Shown: positions 1-12,786, counted from the stretch's first letter. The stretch: DNA of 64,000 bases from Actinomucor elegans (GCA_026027325.1 JAMSLZ010000006.1:2294001-2358000), one strand, 5' to 3'. Program-made: numbers and translations. Notes: generated by a model from the letters alone, not told the origin.

Positions 1-1560
1 TGGGGTAAAATAAAAACACAAGAGTATAGCCAATGGATTCTAAAATATATACTCTTTAGGTGAATACAGTTGTGATACTTCTTTACCTTTAATTGAGTCT
101 CTATTGGAATACATTCCAACGGTTGAACCAAACATAACGTTTGGTATCATGACAGGCGATGTACCACCACATGAGGTCTGGAATACTTTACCCGTTCTAA
201 AAACCCAGCTCATTCAAGACCAAACGTATCGTTTGCTGCATACTTACTTTGATTCGCCCTTATTAGACTCTACGCTTTATCCGGCCGTTGGTAATCACGA
301 GGCTGCCCCAACCAACAATTTTCCTCTTAAAACTTCCAATGTGCCTCTTGAGATAGAGAAACACTTTTACGACCTCAAATGGCTTTACAGAAGCTTGGCT
401 CGTAGTTGGAAAGGCTGGTTATCTCCTCGTACAAATCCTTTGGTCGAGTCCAATACTGGTAGCTATGCTGTTCGACCTATCAAAGGTCTCAAATTGATTA
501 GTCTGAATACCAACTTTTGTTACATTTTAAACTGGTGGTTATACGAAAGTCCAGCAGAAAAGGATCCGAATGGCGTGCTAAGCTGGCTTATTGACGAATT
601 GCAAGATGCTGAAGATAGACATGAGCGCGCATGGATCATCGGTCATATTGCGCCTGGTGACAATACGTGTTTCCATGATTATTCAAACTATTATAACCAG
701 ATTGTTGACAGATACTCTCATGTAATTGCTGCTCAGTTCTTTGGCCATACTCACAAGTATGTTTGACAATGTCAAGTACTCAAGCCATATGCTCATGTTC
801 TCATATTTGTATAGGGATGAAATGACTATCTTTTATGGACATAACAAAAACCAAACTGCTAAAGAAGCCATTAATGTTGGTTATATTGCTCCTTCTATCA
901 CTCCTTATCTCAATGTCAACCCTGGATTCCGGTAAAAAAGAAACGCTATGTTTTTTTAAAAAATGCTTTTACTGATCTTTGAAGTAGTGTTTACAAGATT
1001 GATACCAAAACTTTTGAAGTAGTGGATTCGATCACATATATTGCTGATTTAGATAAGGCTGAAAGTTGGACTGATGGACCAGTAAGTTGTTTTTTGATTT
1101 AGATAGCTCCTTTTTTTTTAACTAAATGGATTCATATTAGAATTGGCACATTGAGTATTCAGCCAGAGAAGCCTATAACTCAAGCAGAGCTAGATTGAAT
1201 TCACCCACTTCCCCTCTTTCTGCTTCTTGGTGGCATCATGTTACTGAAGATATGGAAGAAAACCCAGAAACATTTGACAAATACAACAAATTCAGCTGGA
1301 AATCCTCTCCTTTAGCCAAGGAATGTATCGGTGAATGTAAGCAAAGTACGATTTGCAGCATTCGTGCTGGAAAATCTGAGCAGCGCTGCGACTATGAATC
1401 GGATGTATTTATGGGAGAGCAACATGGAGATAAAGACGCATCTACTGGCCAACGCAGACCATCATATAAGCCCGAACCTCATAATTGTGCAATGAATTTG
1501 CTCGGTATCAATGCAAGGATTGATCCAGCCTACAGTATTCAAAAGCAGCAGCAAAATTAA
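1..1560 (+). CDS. Acid sphingomyelinase-like metallophosphoesterase, 3' part (5' end outside window)
   Basis: Predicted sphingomyelin phosphodiesterase-type calcineurin-like metallophosphoesterase, a family of secreted or lysosomal/vacuolar enzymes that hydrolyse sphingomyelin or related phosphodiesters. Inferred exons: 1-4, 60-756, 815-931, 988-1081 and 1141-1560, with short GT...AG introns. The joined frame shows the family's metal-binding blocks in order: TGDVPPHEVW, AVGNHEAAP, GHIAPGD and, across the 757-814 intron, FGHTHKDEM. After the next intron comes NPGFRVYKID, typical of the acid sphingomyelinase C-terminal half. The last exon carries a Cys-containing tail (KECIGECK) and ends at TAA 1558-1560. 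The N-terminus, including any signal peptide and saposin domain, lies upstream of the window. Acceptor 988 is chosen over 985 because it gives the family's R-V-Y; this is a judgement. The next gene starts only 133 bp downstream on the same strand. Family is confident; substrate is inferred. Confidence 0.88.
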
Positions 1561-1693
1561 ACCTCAATAGCCAATCATAAACACAGAAGCCTCTGGTGGC
1601 TTAAAAAAAGTTTAAACTTGGACATACAGTGAAATAAAAAAAAGACGAGAAAATATCTTTTTAACAGTATACTATTGTCTATTATAAAAAAAA

Positions 1694-3219
1694 ATGTCCA
1701 ACATGGAGATCGCTATGAGTTACCCAGCCTCTAAGTTTGAGGCTGATAATGCTTTGACCAACCCTGTCGTTTTGGAAAAGTACCAACTTGCTGCTGATAT
1801 TGTGAATGGTATGATGAGACGATCGATCTTGCTCTATAGATCAACTGACCCCCCTTTTTTTTATGTTCAGGTGTTCTTCCTATGGTTCTTGCCAAGGTGT
1901 CTACCGGAGTTTCAGTTTGCGATCTTTGTCAATTTGGTGATGACCTTATCGAAGCCTATGTAAAGCAACTTTTTGATTTATCGAAATTATTCGATTTTTT
2001 TTCTCCAAGATCTAACATTCTATATATGATCTAGACCAAGAACATGTACAAGTCTTCCGAGAGAGGCGTTGCTGTACCTACTTGTGTTTCAGTTAACAAT
2101 ATCATCCAATATTTTTCTCCTCTTGCCGAGAACGACATCAACTTGAAGCCCGGAGACGTTGTGAAGGTGTAAGTCTGCAAATACAAAAGGGTTTCATTAA
2201 AGAGAGGGGATATACTTATGATTGTTTTATTTAGTGAATTGGGTGTTCATGTTGATGGTTATATTGCTACTGCTGCTCACACCACTGTTGTCTCTTCTAA
2301 TACACAGGAGCCTATCACTGGTGTAGCTGCTGATGTGATTGCTGCTACTCATTTCGCATATGAGGCTGCTCTTCGTATGCTTCGTCCTGGTGTCAGAGTA
2401 AGTGATATATACAAAAACATGTTGTGGACGAGAAGCTCATTCTCTCTTTAAAGGCATCTGAGATTACTCGTGTCATTACTGAAACAGCTGCTTACTTCCG
2501 TTGTCAACCTGTCGAAGGTACATTCTCTTCTCCCATGAAGCGTTTCGTTTTGCGTGCTGGTAAAGATATCGAGAATCGTTTCCTTGATGAATTGATTGTG
2601 CAAGATTTGGAAAAGTATGATTTCGAAGTTGAAGCCAACCAAGTATATCAATTAAACGTTGTTTTAACAACGGGCGATGGTACTGTCAAGAACACAGAGT
2701 ACAAGCCTTTTGTATATCAAAGAGACGTCAACAAGTCTTATCAACTCAAGATGAAATCTGCCCGTCAAGCTTATGCTGAAGTGAATGCTAACCATACAGT
2801 TTTCCCTTTTGCCACCCGTTCTTTGTCTGGTAATACTGCTCGTCTCGGTTTGACTTCTTTATTGCAACATGAGCTTATTACTGCTTATCCTGTGATGAAG
2901 ACCAAGTTGCCTTCCGAGTTGGTTGCTCAATTCAAGGGTACTGTTTTGGTCACTGCTGAAGGTCCTGTTCGTAACACACGTAGTTTGCAACTTCCTTATG
3001 TTCATTCTCAATATTGCATACCCGAAACTACCACCGCTCATGCTGTTTTGAGCACACCTGCTGTCAAGGAAATCAGAGTAGCCAAGCCTTTGGCTGCTGT
3101 TGAAGTTACTTTTGGTGAACGTCGCCTTGAGGTAAGTGACATTTGACGCTTACTATGTGAATCAATTTGCTAATCCATTTGTTTATTAGAAGGAGGATGT
3201 TGAGATGGATATGGAGTAA
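1694..3219 (+). CDS. PA2G4/Ebp1-like protein (non-peptidase methionine aminopeptidase fold)
   Basis: Homologue of the proliferation-associated 2G4/Ebp1/Cdb4 family, pita-bread-fold proteins related to methionine aminopeptidase 2 that bind ribosomes and RNA but lack peptidase activity (family knowledge). Exons: 1694-1808, 1871-1959, 2035-2168, 2235-2397, 2454-3131 and 3190-3219, giving 402 aa, close to the roughly 390-aa family length. Diagnostic blocks are TNPVVLEKYQLAADIVNGVL, ELGVHVDGYIATAAH, QPVEGTFSSPMKRF, VYQRDVNKSYQLKMKSAR and LVAQFKGTVLV. The first metal-ligand Asp of true MetAPs is replaced (VELGVH), consistent with a non-catalytic member. The C-terminus ends in a short acidic exon (EDVEMDME) instead of the lysine-rich tail of animal Ebp1. 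The start at 1694 gives an N-terminus similar to the family; ATGs at 1703 and 1712 are alternatives. Likely acts in ribosome biogenesis or translation (inference). Confidence 0.93.
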
Positions 3220-4589
3220 ACCAGTACTCTTTGTCAAACATTTTTAGAAAGAAAACCATTAAGACAGGATATTAGACCTTCCAAACCAAAAAAAAAAGAA
3301 AAGAAATTGCATTCTATCCATTTACATCCCCCATTCCTCACCTTTATTGACTGTCGTGTAAATAATAAATATACAAAATTCTGGATTGAAGGATGAATAT
3401 ATACTAGATTATCATTAAATAAGTATAATAACTTTGATAAGGAATTTAGAAAGGCAATCAATTATCTTTTTACATGATTGTCGCGCTACATTACTGTGTT
3501 TATTGAATAGTTATGGTCCCTAATGAAAATAATGCTGATATTCTATGTCAAAGATGCGCAAGCTCATTCTGCATATGAACCAATCAATCAGTTAGGACAT
3601 TTAACAGAATTCAACCGAGAAATCTATAAATTCAATTATAAAATGAATATAATTTACAGTTGAATATTCATATTGTTTGTAATTTTGTAAAGCAAAAGTT
3701 ATACAGCTGTTCCACTTCCAATTCCAGGATTTTTTTTTTGTAAAAATTTCAGGATTTTATGAAAAGATGTATAATTTCAAAATAAAAATTGAAGGACCTA
3801 CAAAAATTTTTTTTCATCATTTGTTCAAGGTTAAATTCGCGGATTTCGAAAAATTTATTTTACAGTATTTTGAATGGAGATGACCGTGGAAATATATACA
3901 ATAAAAATGGTAATGAAGCTATGGATATTGTCGATGAGAAACCCGAAGCTTTTACTATAAAGCAGTTAGTGAACTTTGATTCACATCTTGAAAGAAAAAC
4001 TAAGGCACAAACCAGCGATCTCTTTTCTAAAAATTTAGAATATTTTAACTAGTGATTAAAATGAATTTCTCCGCTCTTCCAAAGGTCTATTTGATCATGA
4101 AGAACTATGCTGTCACTTGTAAATTGAAAAAATTATTGTATAAATTTTTTTTAAAGTTATATTATTATTATAATAATATATCTAATTTTTCAATCTACGA
4201 AAGCCAATAGAGTAAGCTGAGAAAATAAATATTTAAAAAATAAAATAAGATAAATGAAACCCCTTAAAGTAGAAATAAATAAACTAACGAGTAAAAAGCA
4301 AAGCCACAACATATTTTGAACAAAACTTGAATGAAACCTGAACAAAACCTGAACAAAACCAAAGTAAAAGGTAACTTTGGCCAATCAAAAGAAAGAAAAA
4401 CTAAAGCATAACTAAAGCGAGTGATCTGTGTTTATAGCCAATCAGACAACGAAGCCAATTCACTGCATCAAAAATGCCAATCATTTATTTTTTCCATGAA
4501 AATGGAAACATTATAGATAATCCGATGGAATAGATCGCCAATTCAAGAATAGTTCTCGAGACAATTATCAATTATGAGCAGTATTAGAA
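3220..4589. other. Gene-poor AT-rich interval
   Basis: No gene recognised. An open frame at 3789-4052 (+, 87 codons) is AT-rich with no recognisable domain, although its second half (NEAMDIVDEKPEAFTIKQL) looks protein-like and may be transposon debris. A short imperfect tandem array of an 11-bp unit (CCTGAACAAAA) lies at about 4318-4362. Confidence 0.5.
4318..4362 (+). repeat. Short 11-bp imperfect tandem repeat
   Basis: Three to four degenerate copies of an 11-bp unit around CCTGAACAAAA are visible by eye. The array is not inside a recognisable gene. Confidence 0.6.
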
Positions 4590-5455
4590 AAACAAGCTCT
4601 ATGAAAGGGCGCCTAAGTACAAGAAAGAACCGCTAAAGAAAGTTTTTTCAAATAAAAGTAAGCATATTATTTAAAATTTTGTTTATAGAATAAAGTATAC
4701 TGATAGCCGTTTTGTCTTAAAACAACCAAGCTCAACCAAAGAGATTAGTGAAAGAGTTAAGAGCCATCTTTAACAACGTATAGACAAAAACTCCTACCAA
4801 TTACAATCAGTTGAAGCATGAAAACCCAAATTTGTAGAGATACTGTCATCGTTTATGGGAAGGGTCTTGGTTTTAGCTTTAGTTTTATAGCTCATAAAGC
4901 TCATCTCACAGAGAATTGTATGGATAAAAGACTACGTTGGGACGATCAACATGTTAATTGGGCACTATACCAGTGAAAAACGTGAATGGATCATTGGTAT
5001 TGATGGAGGAGTCAAAATGCGTCGTAAGGTTGATGAAGATATATTGAAAAGAGTATTGGCTCAACAGTGAAGTGGGGTAGCGATGGGGATTGATGGTTTG
5101 GAGCTGCTTTTGATTTTGCAAATTTGGATCTGTTACTACCATTCAATGACACAATAAATCAGGGCAAGTACGTCAATATTTCGGCAAAGGACTTTATCTC
5201 TGATTTAAAGTAGTGGTGGAAAAATAAGAAAGGGATTTCATTTTCCAAGACAGAGCTTCGTGCCATACTAGTGCATTGGCAATTAGATATGAGAGTAACT
5301 ATATGAAAGAGCTTACCCATCTATTTCATAGGTCGTATCATGAAACATGATATCCAACAAGGAAGCAAAGTGACGATAATTGATGAGCTTGCTCTTTCTT
5401 GTTGAAGCGCGGTCTGACCGTTTATTGTGATTTGGAAGATATGCAATAATTGTAT
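4590..5455 (+). pseudogene. Decayed Tc1/mariner-type transposase
   Basis: A degenerate transposase of the Tc1/mariner DDE superfamily, broken by stops and frameshifts. Recognisable pieces in order: a helix-turn-helix-like stretch (STKEISERVKSHL) near 4735-4770; the linker block HLTENCMDKRLRWDDQHVNW at about 4900-4960, equivalent to the family's LT..H...RL.WA..H..W; KMRRKVDED near 5020; WGLMVWSCF near 5083-5110, the family G.(M/V)VWGC motif; and FIFQDRASCHTSALA near 5235-5285, matching the family Q-D-x-A-P-C-H-T block. At least four in-frame stops and one frame change make it inactive. Terminal inverted repeats were not found by eye, so the boundaries are approximate. Confidence 0.75.
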
Positions 5456-7217
5456 TCATAATATTGAGCATTTGCATAATCTCTGTCATTCACCTTTTTC
5501 TCAAACAACCCAACTCCATGAAAATATATTTCCTTACTTCAAGCTTTTCCATTACTGCTTCCTGTACAGTGGAGATAATAATATGCTTAGTTGTATCAGC
5601 CATTAGGGTTTTGTCTACCTCCACTAAATCACCATAAATTTCTTTCGTGTTCGTTGACATGTCTGCAAGAATACAGTTACGCCATTTTTGCTTCACATCA
5701 CTTGCTCTTGATATCTCCCTTGCCATTAAAGAATTTATCAAATAGTAATTCTATTTTCCTTCCCATAGAGGTATCGAGGTTTAATACATATCAAATTTTT
5801 AACGAATCATTATTTAAGGTACATGCTATTTAATATTAGTTTTCATGTTCATTACTCATAGTCTTCATATTTTCAGATTGATGTCTGAAGCTATTCACTA
5901 TTACAGCCTTTATTAATAACTAATTGACAATCTTTTTCAGCAATTTTAGTTATAATACAAAAGGTAACTTACTTTGAATAAAAAAGAGATGTCTTTTACA
6001 GCTTTATAGCTATGAGCCGGTTCTATGCTCACTGCCGTCACCAGTCTCCAAAAGGGGTGGAGATTTGCATTCTCTCTATATTTTTTTTATCTGAACCTCC
6101 GCTTCACTCCAGCAAGCAACCACTTGGTGTTAGGATAAAAAGAGCCCCATTTCAATTTTTGATAGGAGCCGATGCTCGTGAATTAATCAATACCAAATTC
6201 CAGTATATAGATTAGAAATTTGGTAACTATTTACAAGCAGACATAGACAATTAATTTTACTTTTTCAGCTTTTCTAAATTTCGTTTTAACTTGTGAACTT
6301 GCCAAACAGGTTTTTGTTTTGAGATGATTGACTTATTTTTTGAACATTATAAATCAAAAATTGAAGCGAGAAAAAAAAATATTATTTCAAATTTGCGTAT
6401 CTTAGTGTTAGATGAAGACGAGACAAATAATTTGTATGAAGGTTTAATGGCAAATAGGCAAAGTGTCAGGAGCTTTATCAAGTTTCAAATAGTGAATATT
6501 AATCGTATTATGGGTTGTTTATTCAATTATGCTACTTTGTCTGAGGAGAAGAATATAGTTTCTATCACTTTCTATTATATAAAAACAGGTGGTAAAAATC
6601 TGTATTATTCGTGTTTAAATGTATCTATAAGTCAATATATACTGCTAGTATTGTTCATGCCGTTTTATTACGTTCATTTGAAGCGATTTTCTGCATGTCT
6701 GATACTAATAATTTAAGAGAGAGAAAGAATTGCATTACTATTTCTTTTCCTTTTTTTAGCTTTTGAACTTCGTCATACTACAGACATAAAGCTCAAAAAA
6801 AAAGCATAACTGATAATGACAATAAGCAAATAAAAATGGTAATAGTGTTAATCCTTATTTGTAATTTGTAATTATTATTGCCAAACGTTATTGAGCATAA
6901 CTGTACATAATAATATTGACCAACATCATAAAACCATAAACTGTATCCAAATCACCTTGGTATATATCAAAACTCCGAATTCCAAAAAATTCAAGAAACA
7001 ATAAGTGCTTTTTGTAATGAACGAGTTCGCGTAGCAGTTTTTCAATATAAGTAGGTACTAGACAGCTATGAAAGCATCCTTACTGACTTGGAGCAGATTT
7101 TTGTCCCTTTGCAAAATGTGTATCACTAGAAAAATAATCTATCCATATAGGTATTAAACATTTATATAGTCTTTTTTGCAGATTAGATGCGATGCAAGTT
7201 TATTGGTAGTGAAATTA
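5456..7217. other. Intergenic interval with unsupported short open frames
   Basis: No gene recognised. Open frames at 5490-5741 (-, 83 codons), 6012-6215 (+, 67 codons) and 6324-6716 (+, 130 codons) have no recognisable motif. The last ends in a hydrophobic, AT-driven stretch. They could be transposon debris next to the upstream relic. Confidence 0.5.
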
Positions 7218-9464
7218 TTAAGGTGATGTATCCATGCTGTGAAGAGTATCTGATAATGCATCGCGTTTACCTATGTCATTTGTACAATAATCGTCGATAT
7301 TAATTAAAGCTGCTTTACCATGGCCCTCACAAGCAAGTTCCTTATTGGAAAGGATCATTTGCCTGTAAATTCGCTCCATTGCTGGCATTTCTGGTCTATG
7401 TTGAAACGCTATACAGATGGTTATTAATGTTATACAAATAAGTAAAGCCAACGTACCTAAAATGGCAGCGTTCACCTCGGTAGCTAAGGCATCCCTTCTC
7501 GAAATATTCATCAGGTAAGCACTAGGACTGTTGTAAGGATCAGAATAAGCCAACAAAGAAAAGATCTCCTGCATACATAATGAGTATTCCAAAATCAACC
7601 AACACAAAAGCTACTCACCACGAGGCTTGATCGTGTTTTATCTCGGGTATCATGGCGATATTCTTCTTGTAATCTTTGTCCATATTCCATCACTTTATTT
7701 AAAGATTGGGCAGCCTCATTTCTGGCTGCCATTTGTCCATGATTGTCGCCATTTTCATCCAAGAAGTCAGTATTTGACGCTCGTCTGCCCCAGGCATTGC
7801 TTTTATCTTCACTCTTTGAATGCTCATCAATGTCCATCATATCTGTTTGTAGAGGATATTCTGTACTAGTAGAAGGCGAAAGAGATGCAGCAATAGCAGC
7901 ATAGCTCGGGCGACGTCCCGACATTGAAGGCGGTGGTGGGGATGCAGCTGGTATAGTTGCATTTGCTAAAGATCCGTTGCAGATGGATTTTGAGCGTTTT
8001 GTACTCCCTCTATCATGAGAATCTGCTCGTTTTGATTTGTTGTGTTCACAGTGTTCCCGCATCATTTCTACAAACTTGCCGCATTTTAACCATAGTTGCA
8101 ATTCTTGTCCTCTACCTTCTTCTTGCAATACACCGGGGAAATACGCATCAATTAACTGAATTGCTTCGTCGATGTTACCATGGACAATAGATGAGCGGAT
8201 CACTATATAGTATTAGTTTATGCTTGAATTCTTTTTGAAGACTTACGTTGTCTTTCTTCCATATCCTTTTCACCCACTTTTGAAATATCATTATTAGCAG
8301 ACAAAAATAGCTTTTGACCAGAAACACGACTGGCATTTTGCACAACTGCTTTAGCAGTTCCGGTATAACCATGGTGTATTAAATAAGACAAAACTAGTTG
8401 ATCCATCACTTCCTTTGGTAATGGTATCTCTTTACTGGTAATATCTTGAATAAATTCCAGTCGTTGATCCTATCACAAGTAATTTAGATATTGCTTTCCA
8501 TGACTTGCAGTGCTATTTACATTGACATATTGCGCAATATCAAATACAAATGGTTCATGGCCGAAATTAGCTGTTACATGCTCTCCGGGAGTTCGAAGGC
8601 CAATAGCAGCGTATATGGATTTACTGAGGTCCATGTTTGTAAATGCGTTTCCAAGAAACGTACCATTCTTAGTGTAAAATGCTGAGTTATCCGCAAAGTT
8701 AACACCACAGCCTATCACATCACCCGTCGAAAAACAAGGCCCATAGTTCTTTCCAGTGCCAGATCCAGCAAATGAATGTCCATCGTCTCCATGGTATCCC
8801 CAAGAATCAAGATCCCAGCCTTTACAAATGTTAGATCGCAATGGTTGCGCTTCTTGATTTGTTTGTGTTTACCTGGAAGCCTTTCAAGTTTGTTTGTGGC
8901 AGCGCAAAAACCAATACCAATATATCCATCATCACCCTTTGAAATCACTCTCATTTCATAATAAAATATGCCACATTGGGATCGCATTGGAAAGTTGGAT
9001 CTAGCAAGCGCTGCATGTGTTTCTTGTTTACCGGGACCTACTCATTCATGCATAAATGTCGGTTTTCCGCACATAAGAGCAAAGATCTTACCAATATATA
9101 ATAGGTCCAGTCCATTACTACCCACTTCTATGTTCTTTGATTTGTCTTTTGGATTCCAAAAAGTGGGTAAGCGCAAATCTAGATCTTCCAGCTGTTCTTC
9201 TTCCATGTTTATTGGCCTTTTATTAAAGCGCCCAAGTGGTTTAATATCATGTTTTCGCTGATGGTACTTGTATTGCTCTATAGCCAGTTTCCCGTAAAGT
9301 GTCTGTTTTAAATAACTGGGGAATTTGGGCGGTGCTAACGACCAATGTATCGTAGGTGGAGTAGCAGATGAACTTTGATGATTTGAACTCATCCTTCGAT
9401 GCGCAAGTCCTGTAGCATGTAAGGCTGGAAAGGTAGTATTATATGTAGGTGTTATCGAAGCCAT
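7218..9464 (-). CDS. RanBPM/Gid1-like SPRY-LisH-CTLH-CRA protein
   Basis: Homologue of RANBP9/RANBP10 and yeast Gid1/Vid30, the scaffold of the CTLH (GID) E3 ubiquitin ligase that helps control gluconeogenic enzyme turnover. Exons (minus strand): 9464-9092, 9037-8873, 8819-8521, 8469-8247, 8202-7619, 7568-7457 and 7408-7218; 648 aa. Domains in order: a divergent N-terminus; a SPRY domain (about residues 120-280) with [35 protein letters not shown] and FVFDIAQYV; LisH (about 300-332, [17 protein letters not shown]); CTLH (about 350-410, [20 protein letters not shown]); a low-complexity Ser/Pro-rich linker; and a C-terminal CRA region with [15 protein letters not shown]. The order and spacing match the family. 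The 48-nt intron 7409-7456 is a multiple of three without a stop; retaining it would insert a hydrophobic segment, but splicing restores the conserved CRA alignment. Confidence 0.95.
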
Positions 9465-10697
9465 ATCTGTTTTTTTTTAAGAAAAAATGCTGGTTAACGA
9501 CAAGGAAAAGGGTGAAAAAAAAACGAAAAAAAAGTAATGTAATTCTTTGAAACAAAAGATCGTACGTCACCCACGATTATGCTTTTTTATGCAAATCTAT
9601 GTGCTTTTCCTCTCCGTTAAGATGGGTTTGAATTTCAAATGAGGTATACCCTTAAGTTTCTATTTTTTGATGGACTCTTATGGTTATAGATCTGCCTCTT
9701 TGGTGCAAATTTTATAATATAAATATTATAGTACACATGGCAACTATTTGTGTTTAATCTTTTAACTTTCGCGTATAAACCCCCAAAAAAAACTCCTAAA
9801 TATTGAACACGCTCTACAATATCTCATAGCTTTGAGAGAAAGTACATCTTCATTTATTATATCATTCAATACACAATCAAAATATGTATAGATTTTGTCC
9901 ATTAATTTGACATGAGTTCTAAATTTTTTTATTACATGAAAACTTGCGTTAAGTCAGCGAAAGTCGCATTTTAATAAGTCAACCAATAGCTAACTGTCGT
10001 TGCTATTATTAAAATACCGATCATCAATAGATATCCAAAGATCTCCGATTACTGTTCAAAAGCTAAAATGTTAAGAAAATCTCAATTTTGAGGAATGGTT
10101 ATTGATTAAAGAGCATATATGATAACTGGTCATAATTAAATGTATACTTTATACAATTCTCTGATATAGACATATGGTTTAGAAAATTTCAAATCAAAAA
10201 TCGGATATATTTCAGATGATACCTCAAACATATATGTTAGGAGATACTTCGCAGTTTTTACTTTATCCGTTGCGCAATAAAGCTATATACACATATTGTG
10301 AATACGCTCGATGTCTATTGATACTTTATGTATTATATCAAAGAGACTGCTTTGCCACGCATTTATTGAAATTTCTGATGGGCCCAACAGAGCAAGGGTT
10401 CTACTGACCTAACCTCTTTTAACTCTATTTGGATTTGCTCCACTCTAACAAAATAACATACAATTACATTAATATCAACAAAATCCATTGAAAGCAGACA
10501 ATAATAAAGTAATTGATGTAATTGAAAGAACGGTAGCACAGTTTTTTTTAGGGCCTGGACTAAAAAAGAAGGTCAAAGAAGCTTACAAGACCGGGTATCC
10601 ATGGTAATATAATTAAACACCGAGAAAGTGTGAGAATTATAGGTAACAGAATACTTAAATCAACATTTCACGTTACACGATCAGTTCAAAGATGACT
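9465..10697. other. Intergenic interval
   Basis: No gene recognised. The first about 150 bp upstream of the RanBPM-like start carry poly(dA)/poly(dT) tracts, common in fungal promoters. A 63-codon open frame at 10216-10407 (+) has no recognisable features. Confidence 0.5.
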
Positions 10698-12516
10698 TCA
10701 TTTATTACAGTGAGCAAGCTCCTGTTTGATATGCTTGGTCTTTGGGTGGTCTTGACCAAAGACAATAGTACGCACCTTTAGTGCTTTTGCAAATGCACTA
10801 CTGGCTTCTTTGTTCCACTTCTTTTCTAGCACCGGGCTACGTGCTCCAGCTTCATTTGCCATCTTGATACATAATTCACCCAAGTTTTGCCAAAAGTCCG
10901 AAATCTCAGATGTATTAGCAGGTAACGAACCTTGTACAGCGTATTGTTCCATGCTTTCCAAAATGGCTTTGTTTACTTCAATCGTGCCTTTTAAATCGCC
11001 ATTACGTCTTTTGCAGTTCATCATGGGTATGTAGGAGTTGAGTCGATAAGCATTGAGAGAATGCAAATCACCGCCTTTGATAGCTGCCTTTGTAATCTGT
11101 TCCAATTTCTCTGCACCTCGTCTATAATTGCGTTCTTGACGAATAGCTGTCATACCCAACATGTAAATCTCGTTGGCTTGCTCCAAAGGCTTACGCACAC
11201 TCTCGCTGAAAGTTTCATGACCGCAGCCAGCACACTTGAATACCTCTTTTTCATTATATAGGGTACGATTGCCTTTTATCAACTGCTCGACCGAGGTAGC
11301 GGGAATCACATACACATCCTTTTCACATTGCGTGCAAACGACACCCTGCAAAAATCGATCAACCGATTTATCCATGGGCCCAGAGCAGCGTTTACACTTA
11401 CACCAGAAATGTTTTGACATGAGCAGCTCCTGTCTTCGTTCATCACGATCTGAATAGAGATCGATATAGCTTACTACGAGTTCTTCGTCTTTGCTGACTG
11501 GACGAATAGTTCTAATTTCTAGCTGACCGTTAGGTAAACCAACAAAAGCCGAGTTGGGATTGCATCCATGGTTAAAGAATAACGCACCCAGGGGGAAAAG
11601 ACCTAAAGCAACATCCGTATTGCGAGAGTGGTTATCACCTAACCCATGAGCATTGGCATTGATTCTTTTTTATCACAAAAAAATGAGTCACTAAATTGTT
11701 ATAATTTTGTATTTACACCTACCTGCAAGCCAGTGTTACCATGTCATCAGCGGGTATACGAATAGATTCTGGCATTTCCATAAGCAATCTTTGAGCTAGA
11801 ACAGCAAAGAATGTAAGAAGACTTAGATGATAGATATAGATATATATAAATGACTTACCAGCATCGTTGACTACGTTGATAAAGGAAGGATCAACACTAC
11901 TTCTATGACTGATCAAATCATCTACACACCAGTAAGGTGTATGATGAAGACCAATGCCCTGTTCTTGTTGGATGTATTGCGAGTCAAGGTATTTACGGGC
12001 CATCAGTAAAGTGATCAAACGCAGCATGTCTGCATCGACATCAGTAGCACGTCCAATAGCGTCGATTTGAGCAAAAGGACCACACACCAGCGTATGTAAT
12101 TTATTGTCTTTCTCCAGGCACGCTTTGGAACAATAAAAGGTCTTTTGGCAGTCAGAACACATCATCTTTTGCTTCAGGTCAGATAGACAGACATGGCATT
12201 GCTGCTCAAGAAATTCAGATCGAACGACAAAGGCCGTTGCTTGTTCTCGACATAATGTAAACCCTTCCTCTAAATTCTGAGCCGCTACAGCATGGCGTCC
12301 TTTTGCTTTGGTGTGATTGAGTTTAACAGGATATAGAGCAAGTGAATTTTGATAGAAAGGATTTAATGGTGCGGCTGAAAGAGAAGAGGAAGAGCTTGCT
12401 TTCTTTTTGGTCTTTTTCTTCTTTTTAGTTTCGTTGAGAGTACAGCATTGATCTAGCTTTTCCTCCAGCAGGGTTGCTTCTTTTGTTTCCAAGTTAACCA
12501 TCTTCTTGTCTATCAA
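10698..12516 (-). CDS. SET-MYND (SMYD-type) protein, putative lysine methyltransferase
   Basis: SMYD-family protein with a SET domain split by a MYND zinc finger; such proteins methylate lysines on histones or other proteins (substrate unknown here). Exons (minus strand): 12516-11859, 11795-11723 and 11664-10698; 565 aa. A Lys/Ser-rich N-terminus (residues 30-50, KKKKKTKKK then a Ser run) precedes the split SET start (KGRHAVAAQNLEEG). The MYND finger spans about C107-C145, with CHVC, MMCSDC, TFYCSKAC and HTLVC. The SET catalytic core NHGCNPN is at about 275-281, followed by EELVVSYIDLY and the post-SET cysteines FWCKCKRC. The C-terminal part looks TPR-like. The 63-nt first intron (11796-11858) is a multiple of three with no stop, so retention would add 21 residues in frame. 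The upstream region has long T tracts at about 12550-12630. Confidence 0.93.
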
Positions 12517-12786
12517 TAGAATAAAAGGGAAGAGTTGTTGTATTAAAAGTTTTTTTTTTTTTTTGAGTACAAATATATATGTGTTAAAGAGTACCGTGAC
12601 TGTTGGCGCTTAGTCTATTTTTTTTTTTTCTTTACACAGACAGAGAACCCAAAGACAGGTTTGACTCAGGAAGTAGCGATTTCACAATTAAATCTCCGTT
12701 AAAGAGCAGCGTTACGGTTATCGTCTCACGTTTATAGCGGAGAATTAAAAGGGTTTACACAAATTCAAACACTAACTCAAAAATGG

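Noticed and set aside
6324..6716. 130-codon plus-strand frame
   Set aside because: AT-driven composition, hydrophobic tail, no motif and no context; not strong enough to call a gene.
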